A DNA stretch of 64,000 bases from CAWGAJ01 sp963820545 (GTDB lineage Bacteria > Planctomycetota > Planctomycetia > Pirellulales > Thermoguttaceae). The stretch is taken from contig CAWGAJ010000002.1 in assembly GCA_963820545.1 (NCBI GenBank), positions 1,240,001 to 1,304,000 of the forward strand. Direction: 5' to 3'. The position numbers were made by a program, and so were the translations under genes. Shown here in pieces: positions 28,192 through 37,730 of the stretch (position 1 is its first letter; every line of letters begins with the position of its first letter). The notes below the pieces were generated by a model. It ran no database searches. It saw only the letters and a list, made by a program, of their open reading frames with translations, and was not told where the DNA came from.

Positions 28192-30481
28192 TTGAATCAC
28201 CTGCTCGAAGGGCTTACCGAGGCGCAACGCGAGGCGGTCATGCACCTGGAAGGTCCGCTGTTGATTCTGGCCGGAGCAGGAAGCGGCAAAACCCGAGTCA
28301 TTACCCATCGGGTGGCCTGGCTGCTGGCCAATGGCATACCCGGCCAACAAATCCTCGCCCTGACCTTCACCAATAAAGCCGCCGATGAAATGCAACAACG
28401 CATCGAGCGCTTGAAGGGCGATACTTCGGTCTGGGTAGGCACGTTTCACCGTTTTTGCGCCCGACTGCTGCGAAAATACGCCTCTTTCATCGGCTTGCAA
28501 GAGAATTTCTCGATCTACGACGTGGACGACAGCACCCAAGTGCTGCGAAAGGCCATGCGCCAAGCAAGCGGCGATGCTTCGCATCTAACGCCCGAGGCAA
28601 TCGCGCGGGCAATCAGTTGGGCAAAAAACAATCTGATAGCCCCGCATCAATATCTCCCCCGTCCGGGCCATCTCGTGGGAAGCCCGGTCCAAAAAATTTA
28701 TCCGCTCTACCAGACTATGCTGCTTTCATCAAACGCGGTTGATTTCGACGACCTGCTGCTCCACACGGCAACTTTGCTCCGCGATAATCCCGAAGTCCGC
28801 TTGAGCCTCGACGAGCACTATCGCTTTATCCTTGTCGATGAATATCAAGACACTAATCTGGCTCAGTATGCAATCGTCAGGGCAATGTCGATCGACTATC
28901 CCAACCTGGCCGTTACGGGCGATCCTGACCAATCGATCTACGGTTGGCGCGGGGCGAATTTGAATAATATTTTGGAGTTTGAAAGCGATTATCCCAACGT
29001 CCGGGTGGTACGCCTGGAACGCAACTACCGCAGCACCAAGCGGATCTTGCGCGTGGCCGCCGAACTGATCTCGCATAATGTGCGGCGCAAGGAAAAGAGC
29101 CTCTACACTGAGAACGCTCCCGGCAGTCCGGTCCGGCTGGTTTGCTATCAGACGCACAAGGATGAAGCCGAAGAGATTGCCGCGCGGATCGCCGCCGAGA
29201 TCCGCTCTGGACGGCGCCGGCCCAGGGATTTTGCCATTTTTTACCGCGTCAACGCCCTGAGCCTGGCTTTCGAGATCGCCCTGCGCGCCCAGGGAATTGC
29301 GTTTCAGATGGTCAATAGCCTGGAATTTTTCCAGCGCCAGGAGATTAAGGATTTATTGGCTTATCTCCAACTGCTTAATAATCCTTTAGATGAAGTGGCC
29401 TTCCTGCGGGTGATTGATACGCCGGCCCGCGGCATAGGGAAAAACACCGTGGGAAAACTCGCCGAGTTCGCCTTGCATGAGGGCTGTAGCATGATCGATG
29501 CCGCGCCGGGCAAAGCAAATCGCATCGCTTAGTTCGCGCTCTGCCGGGCAACTGGCAAAGTTTTCGCAACTTTTCGATAAGCTTTCGCAGTTCGCCGACC
29601 GTCCTCTGGAGGAACTGCTGGGCTATTTGCTCAACGAAACCGGGTTTCGCAAACAATACTCCTCAGACGATGAGGAAGACCAACAGCGCCTGGCCAATAT
29701 CGAACAGTTGCTTTCCGTGGCCCGCGATTTCGATGAACGCCACGGCGGCGGCGGTTATCAACTGGAGACTTTTCTGGAAGAAACCTCCCTGGTCAACGAT
29801 ACCGACGACTGGGAGGCGGACACCGACCGCGTTACGCTCATGACTTTGCACTCCTCAAAAGGCCTGGAATTTCCCGTGGTCTTTCTGGTGGCGGCCGAAG
29901 AAGGCATCTTGCCCCACCAGCGCAGCCGCGATCTGCCCGACGAACTCGAAGAAGAACGCCGCTTGATGTTCGTGGGCATTACCCGCGCGCGCCAGGAACT
30001 GCAAATCAGCCTGGCCCAATACCGCGATTATCGCGGCCGGCGAAAAATTACCATCCCCAGCAGCTTTTTGCTGGAACTGCCCCGGGAGGAAATGGAATTG
30101 ATCGATTTCGGGGCGAGTGAATCGCTTGCATATTCATCGACAGATACTCAAGACAATCTGTCCGATGCCGATGAACAACACGAACAATATGAGGAGCCGG
30201 TTGCCCGACGCATTGAGCCGACCGACACGATGGAAAACTTATTTGATATGCAAGCGACAACGGCCGGCCAGTCGGCCAACAACGGCGATGAGTCAGCAGC
30301 GATATCGCCTGACGATTTTACCCAAGGAGAAACAGTTAGTCACCCGCAATATGGCCTGGGCCGTATTGTGGCCTTAAGCGGTTCCGGGATTGGCCGCCAA
30401 GCGATCGTCGACTTCCCTCCTCCTGCTGGAAGGATGAAATTCCTCCTGGGCGCCAGCCCGCTAAGGCCGGTTAAGGCATAA
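28192..30481 (+). CDS. pcrA: UvrD/PcrA-type superfamily 1 helicase, frameshifted
   Basis: 3'-5' DNA helicase for repair and for removing obstacles from DNA. Motif I is ILAGAGSGKTRVI, Ia is LTFTNKAADEM, II is LVDEYQDTN, III is GDPDQSIYGWRGA and IV is LERNYRST. After the break come VTLMTLHSSKGLEFPVVFL (V) and VGITRARQEL (VI). The C-terminal 50 residues (GETVSHPQYGLGRIV) form the Tudor-like RNA-polymerase-binding domain of PcrA. The frame changes at the GCGC at 29503-29506; adding GC gives AARRAKQIASLSSR. The start is uncertain: TTG 28192 fits the conserved LLEGLTEAQREAV beginning. I name it pcrA on the C-terminal domain; uvrD is the alternative. Confidence 0.93.
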
Positions 30482-30510
30482 GGGATTGGGGATTGGAGAT
30501 TATGTAAAAC

Positions 30511-30545
30511 CGCGACGGGCACCAACCGAAGGTTGGTCGGTCGCA
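30511..30545. repeat. REP-like palindrome, family A
   Basis: CCGCGACGGGCACCAACC-GAA-GGTTGGTCGGTCGC, a nearly perfect imperfect-stem hairpin. The inverted counterpart at 37620-37662 shares ACCAACC..GGTTGGT. Confidence 0.7.
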
Positions 30546-30557
30546 GTTCATGCCCTT

Positions 30558-30581
30558 GTTCCCACGCTCCGGCGTGGGAAC
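30558..30581. repeat. REP-like hairpin, family C (GTTCCCACGC/GCGTGGGAAC)
   Basis: 10-bp perfect stem with a TCCG loop. A second member (GTTCCCAGGC/GCCTGGGAAC) is at 56721-56745. Confidence 0.7.
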
Positions 30582-30810
30582 ACACATTCTTGATGTTCCA
30601 TGTAAGGGATCGGTCTACACTTTTCCTACTAGCTAAATACTTAACGCGAAACAGAATGGTTCTTTGCAAGATCAATAATATATGCTATTATGAGGAGCAT
30701 GAAGGGACCTTCAAAACAGGTCTCGATCGGCGATATGGATTGCAAGCATCTGTTCATCGCATTTTACCGGGGTTGCCTTATCCATTTATCAACATGAGAA
30801 AGGGATCACC

Positions 30811-31596
30811 GTGAAGCATAGAATTATTTCATTTATGCTGCTTGTGGTTCTGCTTTCCTTTTTCTCCACCATCCACGCACAACAGCCCGAAAGACAAATA
30901 CCGCCGCAAAAGCAAAACCAATTGCAGCGCGGCGGCCCACAAGTTGCCACCGATAAGAAGCAGCAAAACAACACATCGCAAAAATATACCGCTCTGCCCC
31001 TCTCAACATTATCGTTAAAAGACACCAAAGACTGGCTGAGAGAAAAAATTACTTCGTACGCCGGCGCCACTTTTGCGCAAGGCAATATTACTTTTTCCTA
31101 TCGATACGACGCCGTGCGTTTTGAGAGAAACACCCTTACGTTTAATGTGACCACAAGGGCCACCATCCCCGATTGGTACAAGGCGAAAAATAACGTGAAC
31201 TACCCGGGTTTAACCGAAATAAGAATGGACAATAGCGTCACGTTCGAATTATTCGATATCGATCCGGCAAATATCAAGGTTAATAAGCTGCCTGACGGAA
31301 AAAGTTTTGGCGTGGTATTAAATACCCTAGGCGGCAAGACAAAAATCTTCACCAAAAGTAAGATCCATACGAATTTGCAGACCTGTCCCGTACGAGCGCA
31401 GGACCTTTATATGATTTTCAGAGATAACACTCTAGATACATCCGACGCCCACGGCAGGCTAACCGTGATTTTTCCTGACGAGGAGATAGCCAATCGCGTG
31501 GCTAATGCTTTTATCCATGCCGTCAGTTTGGCCCAGGCCGAAACCGAGCCTTTTAAAACCGATCCCGATAATAAAAAGAAAAATAGCACCCGCTAA
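30811..31596 (+). CDS. Secreted protein of unknown function
   Basis: 261 residues from GTG 30811, with a clear signal peptide (MKHRIISFMLLVVLLSFFSTIHA-QQ). A Gln/Pro-rich linker follows, then a beta-rich domain (FSYRYDAVRFERNTLTFNVTTRAT..., DLYMIFRDNTLD). The C-terminus is charged. No family recognised. It stands alone, downstream of pcrA and two REP hairpins. Confidence 0.7.
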   Translation: MKHRIISFMLLVVLLSFFSTIHAQQPERQIPPQKQNQLQRGGPQVATDKKQQNNTSQKYTALPLSTLSLKDTKDWLREKITSYAGATFAQGNITFSYRYDAVRFERNTLTFNVTTRATIPDWYKAKNNVNYPGLTEIRMDNSVTFELFDIDPANIKVNKLPDGKSFGVVLNTLGGKTKIFTKSKIHTNLQTCPVRAQDLYMIFRDNTLDTSDAHGRLTVIFPDEEIANRVANAFIHAVSLAQAETEPFKTDPDNKKKNSTR

Positions 31597-31628
31597 TCTT
31601 GGTCATTGCCTGAAAAAAGCAACCAGCT

Positions 31629-31826
31629 TCAGGCTTTTGCTAACTGGTAAGAGAATTCCATGACATCGGTTTGCTCTTTTGCGTGTTCAACGGTCATCGA
31701 TACAACGCGACCCTGTTTGTCCAGTTCCACGAGGACGTTTTCATTTAGGTCAAAGGTCTCAGCGATTTCCTTGTCATTGAACTCAATCAACAAGGTGTCA
31801 GTTTCAGGAAAGTATTTTGCTTTCAT
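31629..31826 (-). CDS. DUF2283 family protein
   Basis: 65 residues: MKAKYFPETDTLLIEFND then a VLVELDKQGRVVSMTVEHA strand pair, the DUF2283 pattern. The ATG overlaps the stop of the upstream gene (ATGA), so the two are coupled. DUF2283 proteins are often the second gene of two-gene toxin-antitoxin-like modules (family knowledge). The role here is inference. Confidence 0.8.
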   Translation of the reverse strand: MKAKYFPETDTLLIEFNDKEIAETFDLNENVLVELDKQGRVVSMTVEHAKEQTDVMEFSYQLAKA

Positions 31827-32089
31827 TGTTCAGGTCCTCGAAAACGTCTGTCAATAAATGCATTATGAACAGTTTCGCCGTCTGCGAGCAAGACGACTCA
31901 CAGGTATCTTCCCTCGGCTTGGGGAATTCTTTTCCATAGCCGAATTCGACCATCTTCCTGGAGGACTCTCGCGTCCGGTTCATTGATTACACGTTCGATC
32001 CATTCCTCAGGAATCCATTTTCGGTCCGGACGCTGTCGTATATGTTTAAAGTAGTCCGTTACTTTCATTTCTATATTATAATCCGACAA
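31823..32089 (-). pseudogene. DUF4258-like small protein interrupted by an in-frame TGA
   Basis: The first 63 residues (TDYFKHIRQRPDRKWIPEEWIERV..., RIRLWKRIPQAEGRYL) end at TGA 31898-31900. The same frame then continues with VVLLADGETVHNAFIDRRFRGPEQ to a second stop overlapping the DUF2283 start. Homologues known to me have an Arg here (CGA to TGA is one transition), so this is a nonsense mutation in an otherwise intact gene. The domain resembles DUF4258/mRNA-interferase-like proteins; the pair would be a toxin-antitoxin-type module with its presumed toxin inactivated. Confidence 0.75.
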
Positions 32090-32140
32090 AGAACCAAGTG
32101 TCGAGACTTAGATACCTTCATCTTTACCTCGCAGGTTCCG

Positions 32141-34798
32141 TCACTCCTCGGCGGTAAAGCGGTAGTTGAGCACTCTGGGACCCTCCAGATCCTCGGCGCG
32201 GAGCCAGAGGGTTTGACCGAGGAGTTCTTTGCCGTTTTCAAGGCGATAGTTTTGCACGTCTTCGCCGGGCCCGAGATTTTGAATTTGGATTTTCATGCGC
32301 CGGCGCTGGGGGGCGTAAAGTTCACAGCGGAAGTTCACCGGCTGAGCGGACTCGTTGACAAAACGCTGTTGGACTTCGAGTTCGTTGTTTGAATTCAGTC
32401 GCGTTTTAATTTCCACACGCACGTCGCTTAAACCCACTTCCAGCTCCCTTATCACGCTGAATTTATAGGGCCGGTCGGCCTGAATATCAAAGTCGATGCG
32501 GATTTTGTGCCGGCCGCTTTGCACGGTGTAAGGGAAGGTGAGCGAAAAGGGCTGCTGCCACTGCTGGCCGGCAGTAAGGCGCAAGGCGATCTGTTTCGGT
32601 TCCACGATCCAATCTTCGGGCACGACGATGGCGGCGGTCCCTTTAACCTCGCTGGGGAAGGGATTATCCACTCGCAAAGCATTCTCTTGAACTTTGCCGA
32701 AAACGCTTGTCATGTGCGCTTGGGATAAAGCCAGATCCAAGCACCAATGGGCAAGGGGCTTGCTCAGTCCGGTGACGAACGTGGGCAGGGTGTCGACGTG
32801 GATCGCCCGGGCATGAGCGCGCCGCTCCAGAGCGATGTTGCGACCCCAGAGATCGACCTGCTTTACTTCTTCGCTGAGATAGAAAACCTCTTCGACGGGT
32901 TTGTCGTTCCACACGACCATCACGACGTCATCAGAGCGGGCAAAGACCAGATTATGAATGTTCTGGGGGAGTTTCATGCTGCCGAGGCACTTGGCGCCGC
33001 CCAGCTCCAGGGCCGTGGTCCGCCAGGGCAAAAAAAGCTCGCCCGGCGTGCCGTCTTTATTCATCAAGCCCTGATCGGCATCGAAGGGATCGGGACAGAA
33101 AATGGCGTCGGCGCCGTGGATTTTCGCGGCAATCATGCGTCTGACCAGATCTTCTGCGCGTACGGCCAGGGGATAAGATGTTTTGGAAAGAGGGCGCAGC
33201 ACCACCCAGCGCTTTTGCGGCAAGTCCTTGGCGGCGTCGAGCCGCGCCGCCAAATCTTGCTCCGTAAGCGGCGGTTCGCTGGAAAGCGAGACAAAGCTCC
33301 AGGGAAGTTTATTGCCCGGCGACTCGCTGGGGAATTCGTCCTTCCAGTTCCAGCCGATTCCCATGTTTACTTCCGGGGCCGCGCGATCGAGCTCTTTCTT
33401 GATTTGGGTGAGTTTTTCCACAAAATTAAGAGCCATGGCGAAACTGGCGTCGGTATCGCCGCCCAGTTGCCACCAGCGAACCGCTCCGGCCAGGCGGGCC
33501 AAGACGCGTTGGAGCGAAGGAGACCAAAGTTTGGCATCGAGGCTGAAAATTTCGGCGGCCGAAGGGGCATTTTGCCGGTCGAACAATTCGCTCACGGGTT
33601 CCGGCGGTTCGTTCAGTAAACCGACCAATTCCACGCCTTCGGCGTCGAGACGCTCGCCAAAGGCTAAAAACTGGTCCAGGATTTTATCGCTGTTTTCTTC
33701 ACCGCACCAAAGCGGATATTTGACCCAGTTAATGCCCGCCTGAGTTAATAAAGTAGTTAGTTTTGCCAGGGGGATGGGAGAGCCGCCCTGCGGCAGACTC
33801 CAACCGAACTCGCCCCAGGCCGCGGCCCGCCGCGGCTGGATCACCGCCAGGGTTAATTCCCGGCGTTGAATCACCGTGGCCTGTTCCTTCATCTCCGCTT
33901 GAACCTTGTAGAAACCCGGTCCGGGCAGAGGCGGTTCCCAAGCAGCGAAAAGGGTTTTTTCAGATTCAGTTGCTGCGGCTGGGGAGGCGTTTTGTGGCGG
34001 CTCAGCTTTTAAACTATCCGCAGTTTCGGCCAATTTGCTCGATTGGCGCGCCAAACTTGCGCCAAAAACATCAAGCAGTTCGAAAGTAACATCGGGATGC
34101 CGGTCAAAAGATCCCGAGACCGTGCAAGTCACCTGTACTTTTGTTGGACCGTGGATAAGATTGTATGCTTGATTGGTTTTCAAATCCATGCGCGACAAGC
34201 GGCCCAGCCAAATCTCGGCGAAGTCGATTGATCCATTAAGGTCTTCGCCGCCATGGGGTTCGACGTGCAGACCAATGAGGGCCGAAAGCGTTTTGTTGCT
34301 CGGCGGAGCAATGGGCCCGAGAAGAATTTTTTTCCAACCATTGGTCGCGACCATTTTTTTGCTGTTGTACGTGGCCAGCGGATATTTTTCGGAATCCAAA
34401 AAGGTCAGCGATAAATATGCTTTATCGTATTGCAGTCCCTCGGTACGGAGATAAACTTCCAACACGTAACTGAAATGTGATTCCACCGGGATGGGCGGAG
34501 TAAATACGGCCGCGCCGCCGCCGTTCAAGTCAACGCGCAGGGCATTTTTGTCCAGGGACGTGGCCGCCGGCTGCATTTGGATTTTCACATAGCCCGGATA
34601 ACCCGGGCCCCGGCGTCGCGTCCAGCCGTCGGGCCAAGCATCGAAATTCGCGTCGCAGGAAGAATCGAAGCCGCAGTGAAAGACCTCGATCGCCTGGGGA
34701 TAATGCTCGCCGGGCGGGAGCTCCTCCTGGAGAGCCAAGAACAACAGCGGCATGAAGACGCGAATTATATACAAACTCATATCGTGGGCTTGAGACAT
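32141..34798 (-). CDS. Large extracytoplasmic glycoside-hydrolase-like protein
   Basis: About 885 residues. A weak N-terminal hydrophobic segment (MSLYIIRVFMPLLFLAL) could be a signal peptide. Residues about 40-200 look like a carbohydrate-binding beta-sandwich (VFHCGFDSSCDANFDAWPDGWTRR..., GSIDFAEIWLG). A TIM-barrel-like part contains INWVKYPLWCGEENSDKILDQFL, WWQLGGDTDASF and NMGIGWNW. The C-terminal 200 residues are beta-rich (NEW-like). The sandwich-plus-barrel layout is that of polysaccharide-active enzymes. Catalytic residues cannot be assigned. The gene follows the PilZ gene by 34 bases on the same strand. Confidence 0.7.
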   Translation of the reverse strand: MSQAHDMSLYIIRVFMPLLFLALQEELPPGEHYPQAIEVFHCGFDSSCDANFDAWPDGWTRRRGPGYPGYVKIQMQPAATSLDKNALRVDLNGGGAAVFTPPIPVESHFSYVLEVYLRTEGLQYDKAYLSLTFLDSEKYPLATYNSKKMVATNGWKKILLGPIAPPSNKTLSALIGLHVEPHGGEDLNGSIDFAEIWLGRLSRMDLKTNQAYNLIHGPTKVQVTCTVSGSFDRHPDVTFELLDVFGASLARQSSKLAETADSLKAEPPQNASPAAATESEKTLFAAWEPPLPGPGFYKVQAEMKEQATVIQRRELTLAVIQPRRAAAWGEFGWSLPQGGSPIPLAKLTTLLTQAGINWVKYPLWCGEENSDKILDQFLAFGERLDAEGVELVGLLNEPPEPVSELFDRQNAPSAAEIFSLDAKLWSPSLQRVLARLAGAVRWWQLGGDTDASFAMALNFVEKLTQIKKELDRAAPEVNMGIGWNWKDEFPSESPGNKLPWSFVSLSSEPPLTEQDLAARLDAAKDLPQKRWVVLRPLSKTSYPLAVRAEDLVRRMIAAKIHGADAIFCPDPFDADQGLMNKDGTPGELFLPWRTTALELGGAKCLGSMKLPQNIHNLVFARSDDVVMVVWNDKPVEEVFYLSEEVKQVDLWGRNIALERRAHARAIHVDTLPTFVTGLSKPLAHWCLDLALSQAHMTSVFGKVQENALRVDNPFPSEVKGTAAIVVPEDWIVEPKQIALRLTAGQQWQQPFSLTFPYTVQSGRHKIRIDFDIQADRPYKFSVIRELEVGLSDVRVEIKTRLNSNNELEVQQRFVNESAQPVNFRCELYAPQRRRMKIQIQNLGPGEDVQNYRLENGKELLGQTLWLRAEDLEGPRVLNYRFTAEE

Positions 34799-34832
34799 TA
34801 TTTTCTTAAGTCTCAATAAATTTTATTTTTCG

Positions 34833-35829
34833 TTACTCTTTATTTTGAGCGCTTTTATCGCGGGATTTTTCGGCCGACAATTGTTGCCATCGGGACCGCT
34901 GCTCTTCGGTAAGTAATTGCAAGGCGCTGTTTCGGGCAATGCCGAGCAATTCCTGATAAACCGTCTCCGATATTTGGCCGCTTTCAATATTCATTTGAGA
35001 TTCTAGTTCCGCTATGGCAGCGGAGGTGGCCGTGATAATATCTTGGATCTTCTTTTGCTGCTTATCGGTTATGGCCAACTCTTCAACCACATTGGGCATT
35101 AAAAAAACCGCGGCGCCCGGCATACGACTAATCATTTTTCTTAACTCCCGAAGATAAGCCGCCTGGGATGAATTAAGCTGGGCCTTTTCCCGCAAAGCAT
35201 CAGCCGGGGATAAAGCCCTGCTACTTGACGGCAACACAGCGGAATTGGGGTTTGATGAATCGCGCAAATCTAATTCGTGTTTTCCAGGTTTATACGTCGC
35301 GGCAATGCGTTTGGTAAGTCGAACTAAGTCGCCTACGGCATCCCCCTGCCAGTTATATATAAGTAATATCGCCATGGCGGGCAATAAAACCACAAAAATT
35401 GTGAAAATCAATCCCCGTCTAAACATTGTCGCGCGGGGATACACGCCTGGATTCAGGCCGCCTCTTAAGACCTGCATCGACCGCCATTTTTCTCTACTGT
35501 CTGGATCGAAGGTGTCGCGAAGTAAGCAAAGTCCGAGCCGGAATTTGTACCCTTGATCTTCGGATGACGAGGATTTTTCGACGGGAAGAGGTTTTTGTTT
35601 GGAAAAATAAGACAGGCAGATTTCGTACCAATCTTCACCGGCGCAACAAGCCCTCGGCGCCGATTTTCACGCCTGGCGCTTGAGACGATAGTACCGCAAA
35701 CCCGTCCGCCGATTGATCTACCAGCCGGACCGGGAAACGGATTGCACCGAAACGCAATTCGCCTTCTTGTCGCGAACTCGAAACTGGCAAACGTACATTT
35801 TTTCGTTGATTAATACCCACGGCAGCCAT
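34833..35829 (-). CDS. PilZ-like domain fused to a transmembrane helix and a periplasmic LTxxQ-like tail, frameshifted
   Basis: One frame from ATG 35829 gives INQRKNVRLPV, RFGAIRFPVRLVDQSADGFAV and LLR, the strand pattern of PilZ domains; the RxxxR and DxSxxG motifs are recognisable. The frame breaks at GCGC 35641-35644. Adding GC gives RAGEDWYEI, and reading continues without any stop through YKFRLGLCLLRD, a transmembrane helix (GLIFTIFVVLLPAMAILLIY), a Ser-rich linker and a helical tail ending LLTEEQRSRWQQL. The protein would have about 333 residues. PilZ binds cyclic di-GMP in many proteins; here the RxxxR is only partial. A GGDEF cyclase lies 22 kb away. Confidence 0.75.
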
Positions 35830-36044
35830 AATCACAAAAGAGATATAAAATTGCCGTTACGCACTGGGAAACACTCAAATCTAGCATCACCCGGGAGTGG
35901 ATGGTGATCCCCTTTACGTGCAACCGGGGAAAAAGCCGGGAATAAAAACCTGCAAACAGTACAAATATCATGTTGCCTTTTTGCAACATTTTTAGCACCA
36001 TAAAGCTTACATAATCACTCCGGAAAATGTTTATCGGCTAAGTC

Positions 36045-37459
36045 ATGACCACGCAACAGCATTTACCGCACCTAAAATTGCGAACCTCAATAGAGGGGGG
36101 GGCAGGATTATTAATGGCTGTACTGGTTTTACAGACCTGGCTAATCGACGGTCTGGCAATACCATGCCGGGTTATCAGCGGCTCGATGGCGGTAACTTTG
36201 CTTGGCGCGCATCGCGACGTGGTTTGTGCCGATTGCGGTTTTGCCTTTTCTTGCGATGCCGCCGCGGAGCCGGCCAGGCCCCAGGCAGTATGCCCGAACT
36301 GCGGTTATGCAAAAAACGAGTTGCAGTCGCGCCCCTTCTGGACGGCGACCGCGTGCTTATCGATCGGTCGACTTTTCGTTATCGCCCCCCGCGCCGCTGG
36401 GAGATAGCGGCCTTTCAACGCGCGGGAGAGGCGGAAAAAATCCTGATCAAACGCATCGTAGGATTGCCCGGCGAATCGGTTCAAATCCGCAACGGCAACG
36501 TTTACATCAACGGACAAATTCAACGTAAAACACTCGCCCAACAACGCTCGATGGCCGTGCTGGTTTATGATGCCAATTATTCATCCACCCTCAATCCTCT
36601 TCCTCCAAAACGCTGGCAAAGCGAGAAAGCAGACAGCCATTGGAGTTCTGCCGGCGGCCGATTCACATGTCAAAACCGGACTGATAAAAACGATAACACC
36701 GCCATCGACTGGCTGATCTATCGTCATTGGCGGCGATTGGCTGACCAACGGAGCGGCACTGAACAGTGCCCGATCGCCGATCTGACGCCTTACAACCAAA
36801 GCCTGCCGCGCCGCGAAGAAGACGTCCATGCCGTAAGCGATCTCTTGCTCTCTTTTCGTTTAGCGAATGCCTCCGGCCCAGGGACGTTTTTCATCCGGGC
36901 AAACATCGATAAGAATGTCTTGCAGATAGAGATCGATCCGCGGGAGAGACAGTATCGGGCAACTCTCAACGGCAGCGGCATTTTACAAAAAGACGTTCAC
37001 CTTCCGTTTGACGTCAAAGGCATGGAAGTCGTCGTCTCATCAATCGACGAGCAATTCATGCTGGCCTTTAATGGTCGTGAAGTACTTTGCCTGCCAATCG
37101 ACACACCAGATCCGCACGGCGAAATGACGTCCGAGCCTTTCGCCCTGGGAGTCAAGGAGTTAGGGATTCAAGTAGATAACCTGCGCATATATCGGGATGT
37201 TTACTATAGTAAACCTATTGGGTTTCGTGCCCGTTGGGCGTTACAAGAACCACTCGAATTGGGGGAACATGAATATTTTGTCCTGGGAGATAACAGCCCG
37301 ATCGCCGATGACAGCCGGACTTGGCCCGTACAACCGGCCGTGGTCGATAACCTCTTGATTGGCAAACCTTTCTTCATTTTCCTGCCAGCCAAGTCGGTTT
37401 GGCTTGGCCAATGGCATTTTCAGGTTCCCGATCCGGGCCGGATTGGGTATATTCGTTAG
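36045..37459 (+). CDS. lepB: Signal peptidase I with Zn-ribbon and large sheet-rich insertion, frameshifted
   Basis: Membrane serine/lysine protease that removes signal peptides. A transmembrane segment (LLMAVLVLQTWLIDGLAI) precedes ISGSM (nucleophile Ser47), then a CADC...CPNC zinc ribbon, which is not found in ordinary LepB. The catalytic Lys is in ILIKRIVGLPGE. An insertion of about 230 residues with a concanavalin-like beta-rich character (TFFIRANIDKNVLQIEIDP..., NGREVLCL) precedes the signature EYFVLGDNSPIADDSR. The frame changes at the GCGC at 36329-36332; removing GC gives QSPLLDGDRVLID. The residue after SGSM is A-V-T-L, without the usual Pro. Confidence 0.9.
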
Positions 37460-37619
37460 ACCTTTTTTTTACGGTGCAACCAAACATATTACCCGAACCA
37501 TGGGCTCCGCGAACACGTAAGTCTAAATGCCCCAAAATGCGGGTACTTATAAGATGCAACTTTCCAGTGGACCAACTACTAATCCCTTTTGCCAAACGTA
37601 GCCTTTTGTCATAACCAAG

Positions 37620-37662
37620 ACCGCGACCGACCAACCTTCGGTTGGTGCCAGTCGCGGCTTTA
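37620..37662. repeat. REP-like palindrome, family A
   Basis: ACCGCGACCGACCAACC...GGTTGGTGCCAGTCGCGGCTTTA, an imperfect hairpin of about 18-bp arms. It is inverted relative to the copy at 30511-30545 and lies between the two signal peptidase genes. Confidence 0.7.
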
Positions 37663-37693
37663 CAAAATCCCCAAAGCCCGCTTCCCGATCTCC

Positions 37694-37728
37694 GAATCAC
37701 TATCCCCTATCCTCTGTCCCCTGTTATT
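37694..37728. repeat. Pyrimidine-rich repeat upstream of the second lepB
   Basis: CTATCCCCTATCCTCTGTCCCCTG and adjoining bases end 4 bases before the ATG at 37731. No Shine-Dalgarno sequence is present. Confidence 0.55.
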
Positions 37729-37730
37729 TC

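Larger units (their letters stand above)
30482..30810. other. Intergenic region with two REP-like palindromes
   Basis: No gene. It holds a family A palindrome (30511-30545) and the family C hairpin GTTCCCACGC/GCGTGGGAAC (30558-30581). The remainder, up to the GAGAAAGGGA ribosome binding site before GTG 30811, is AT-rich and could hold the promoter of the next gene. Confidence 0.5.
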
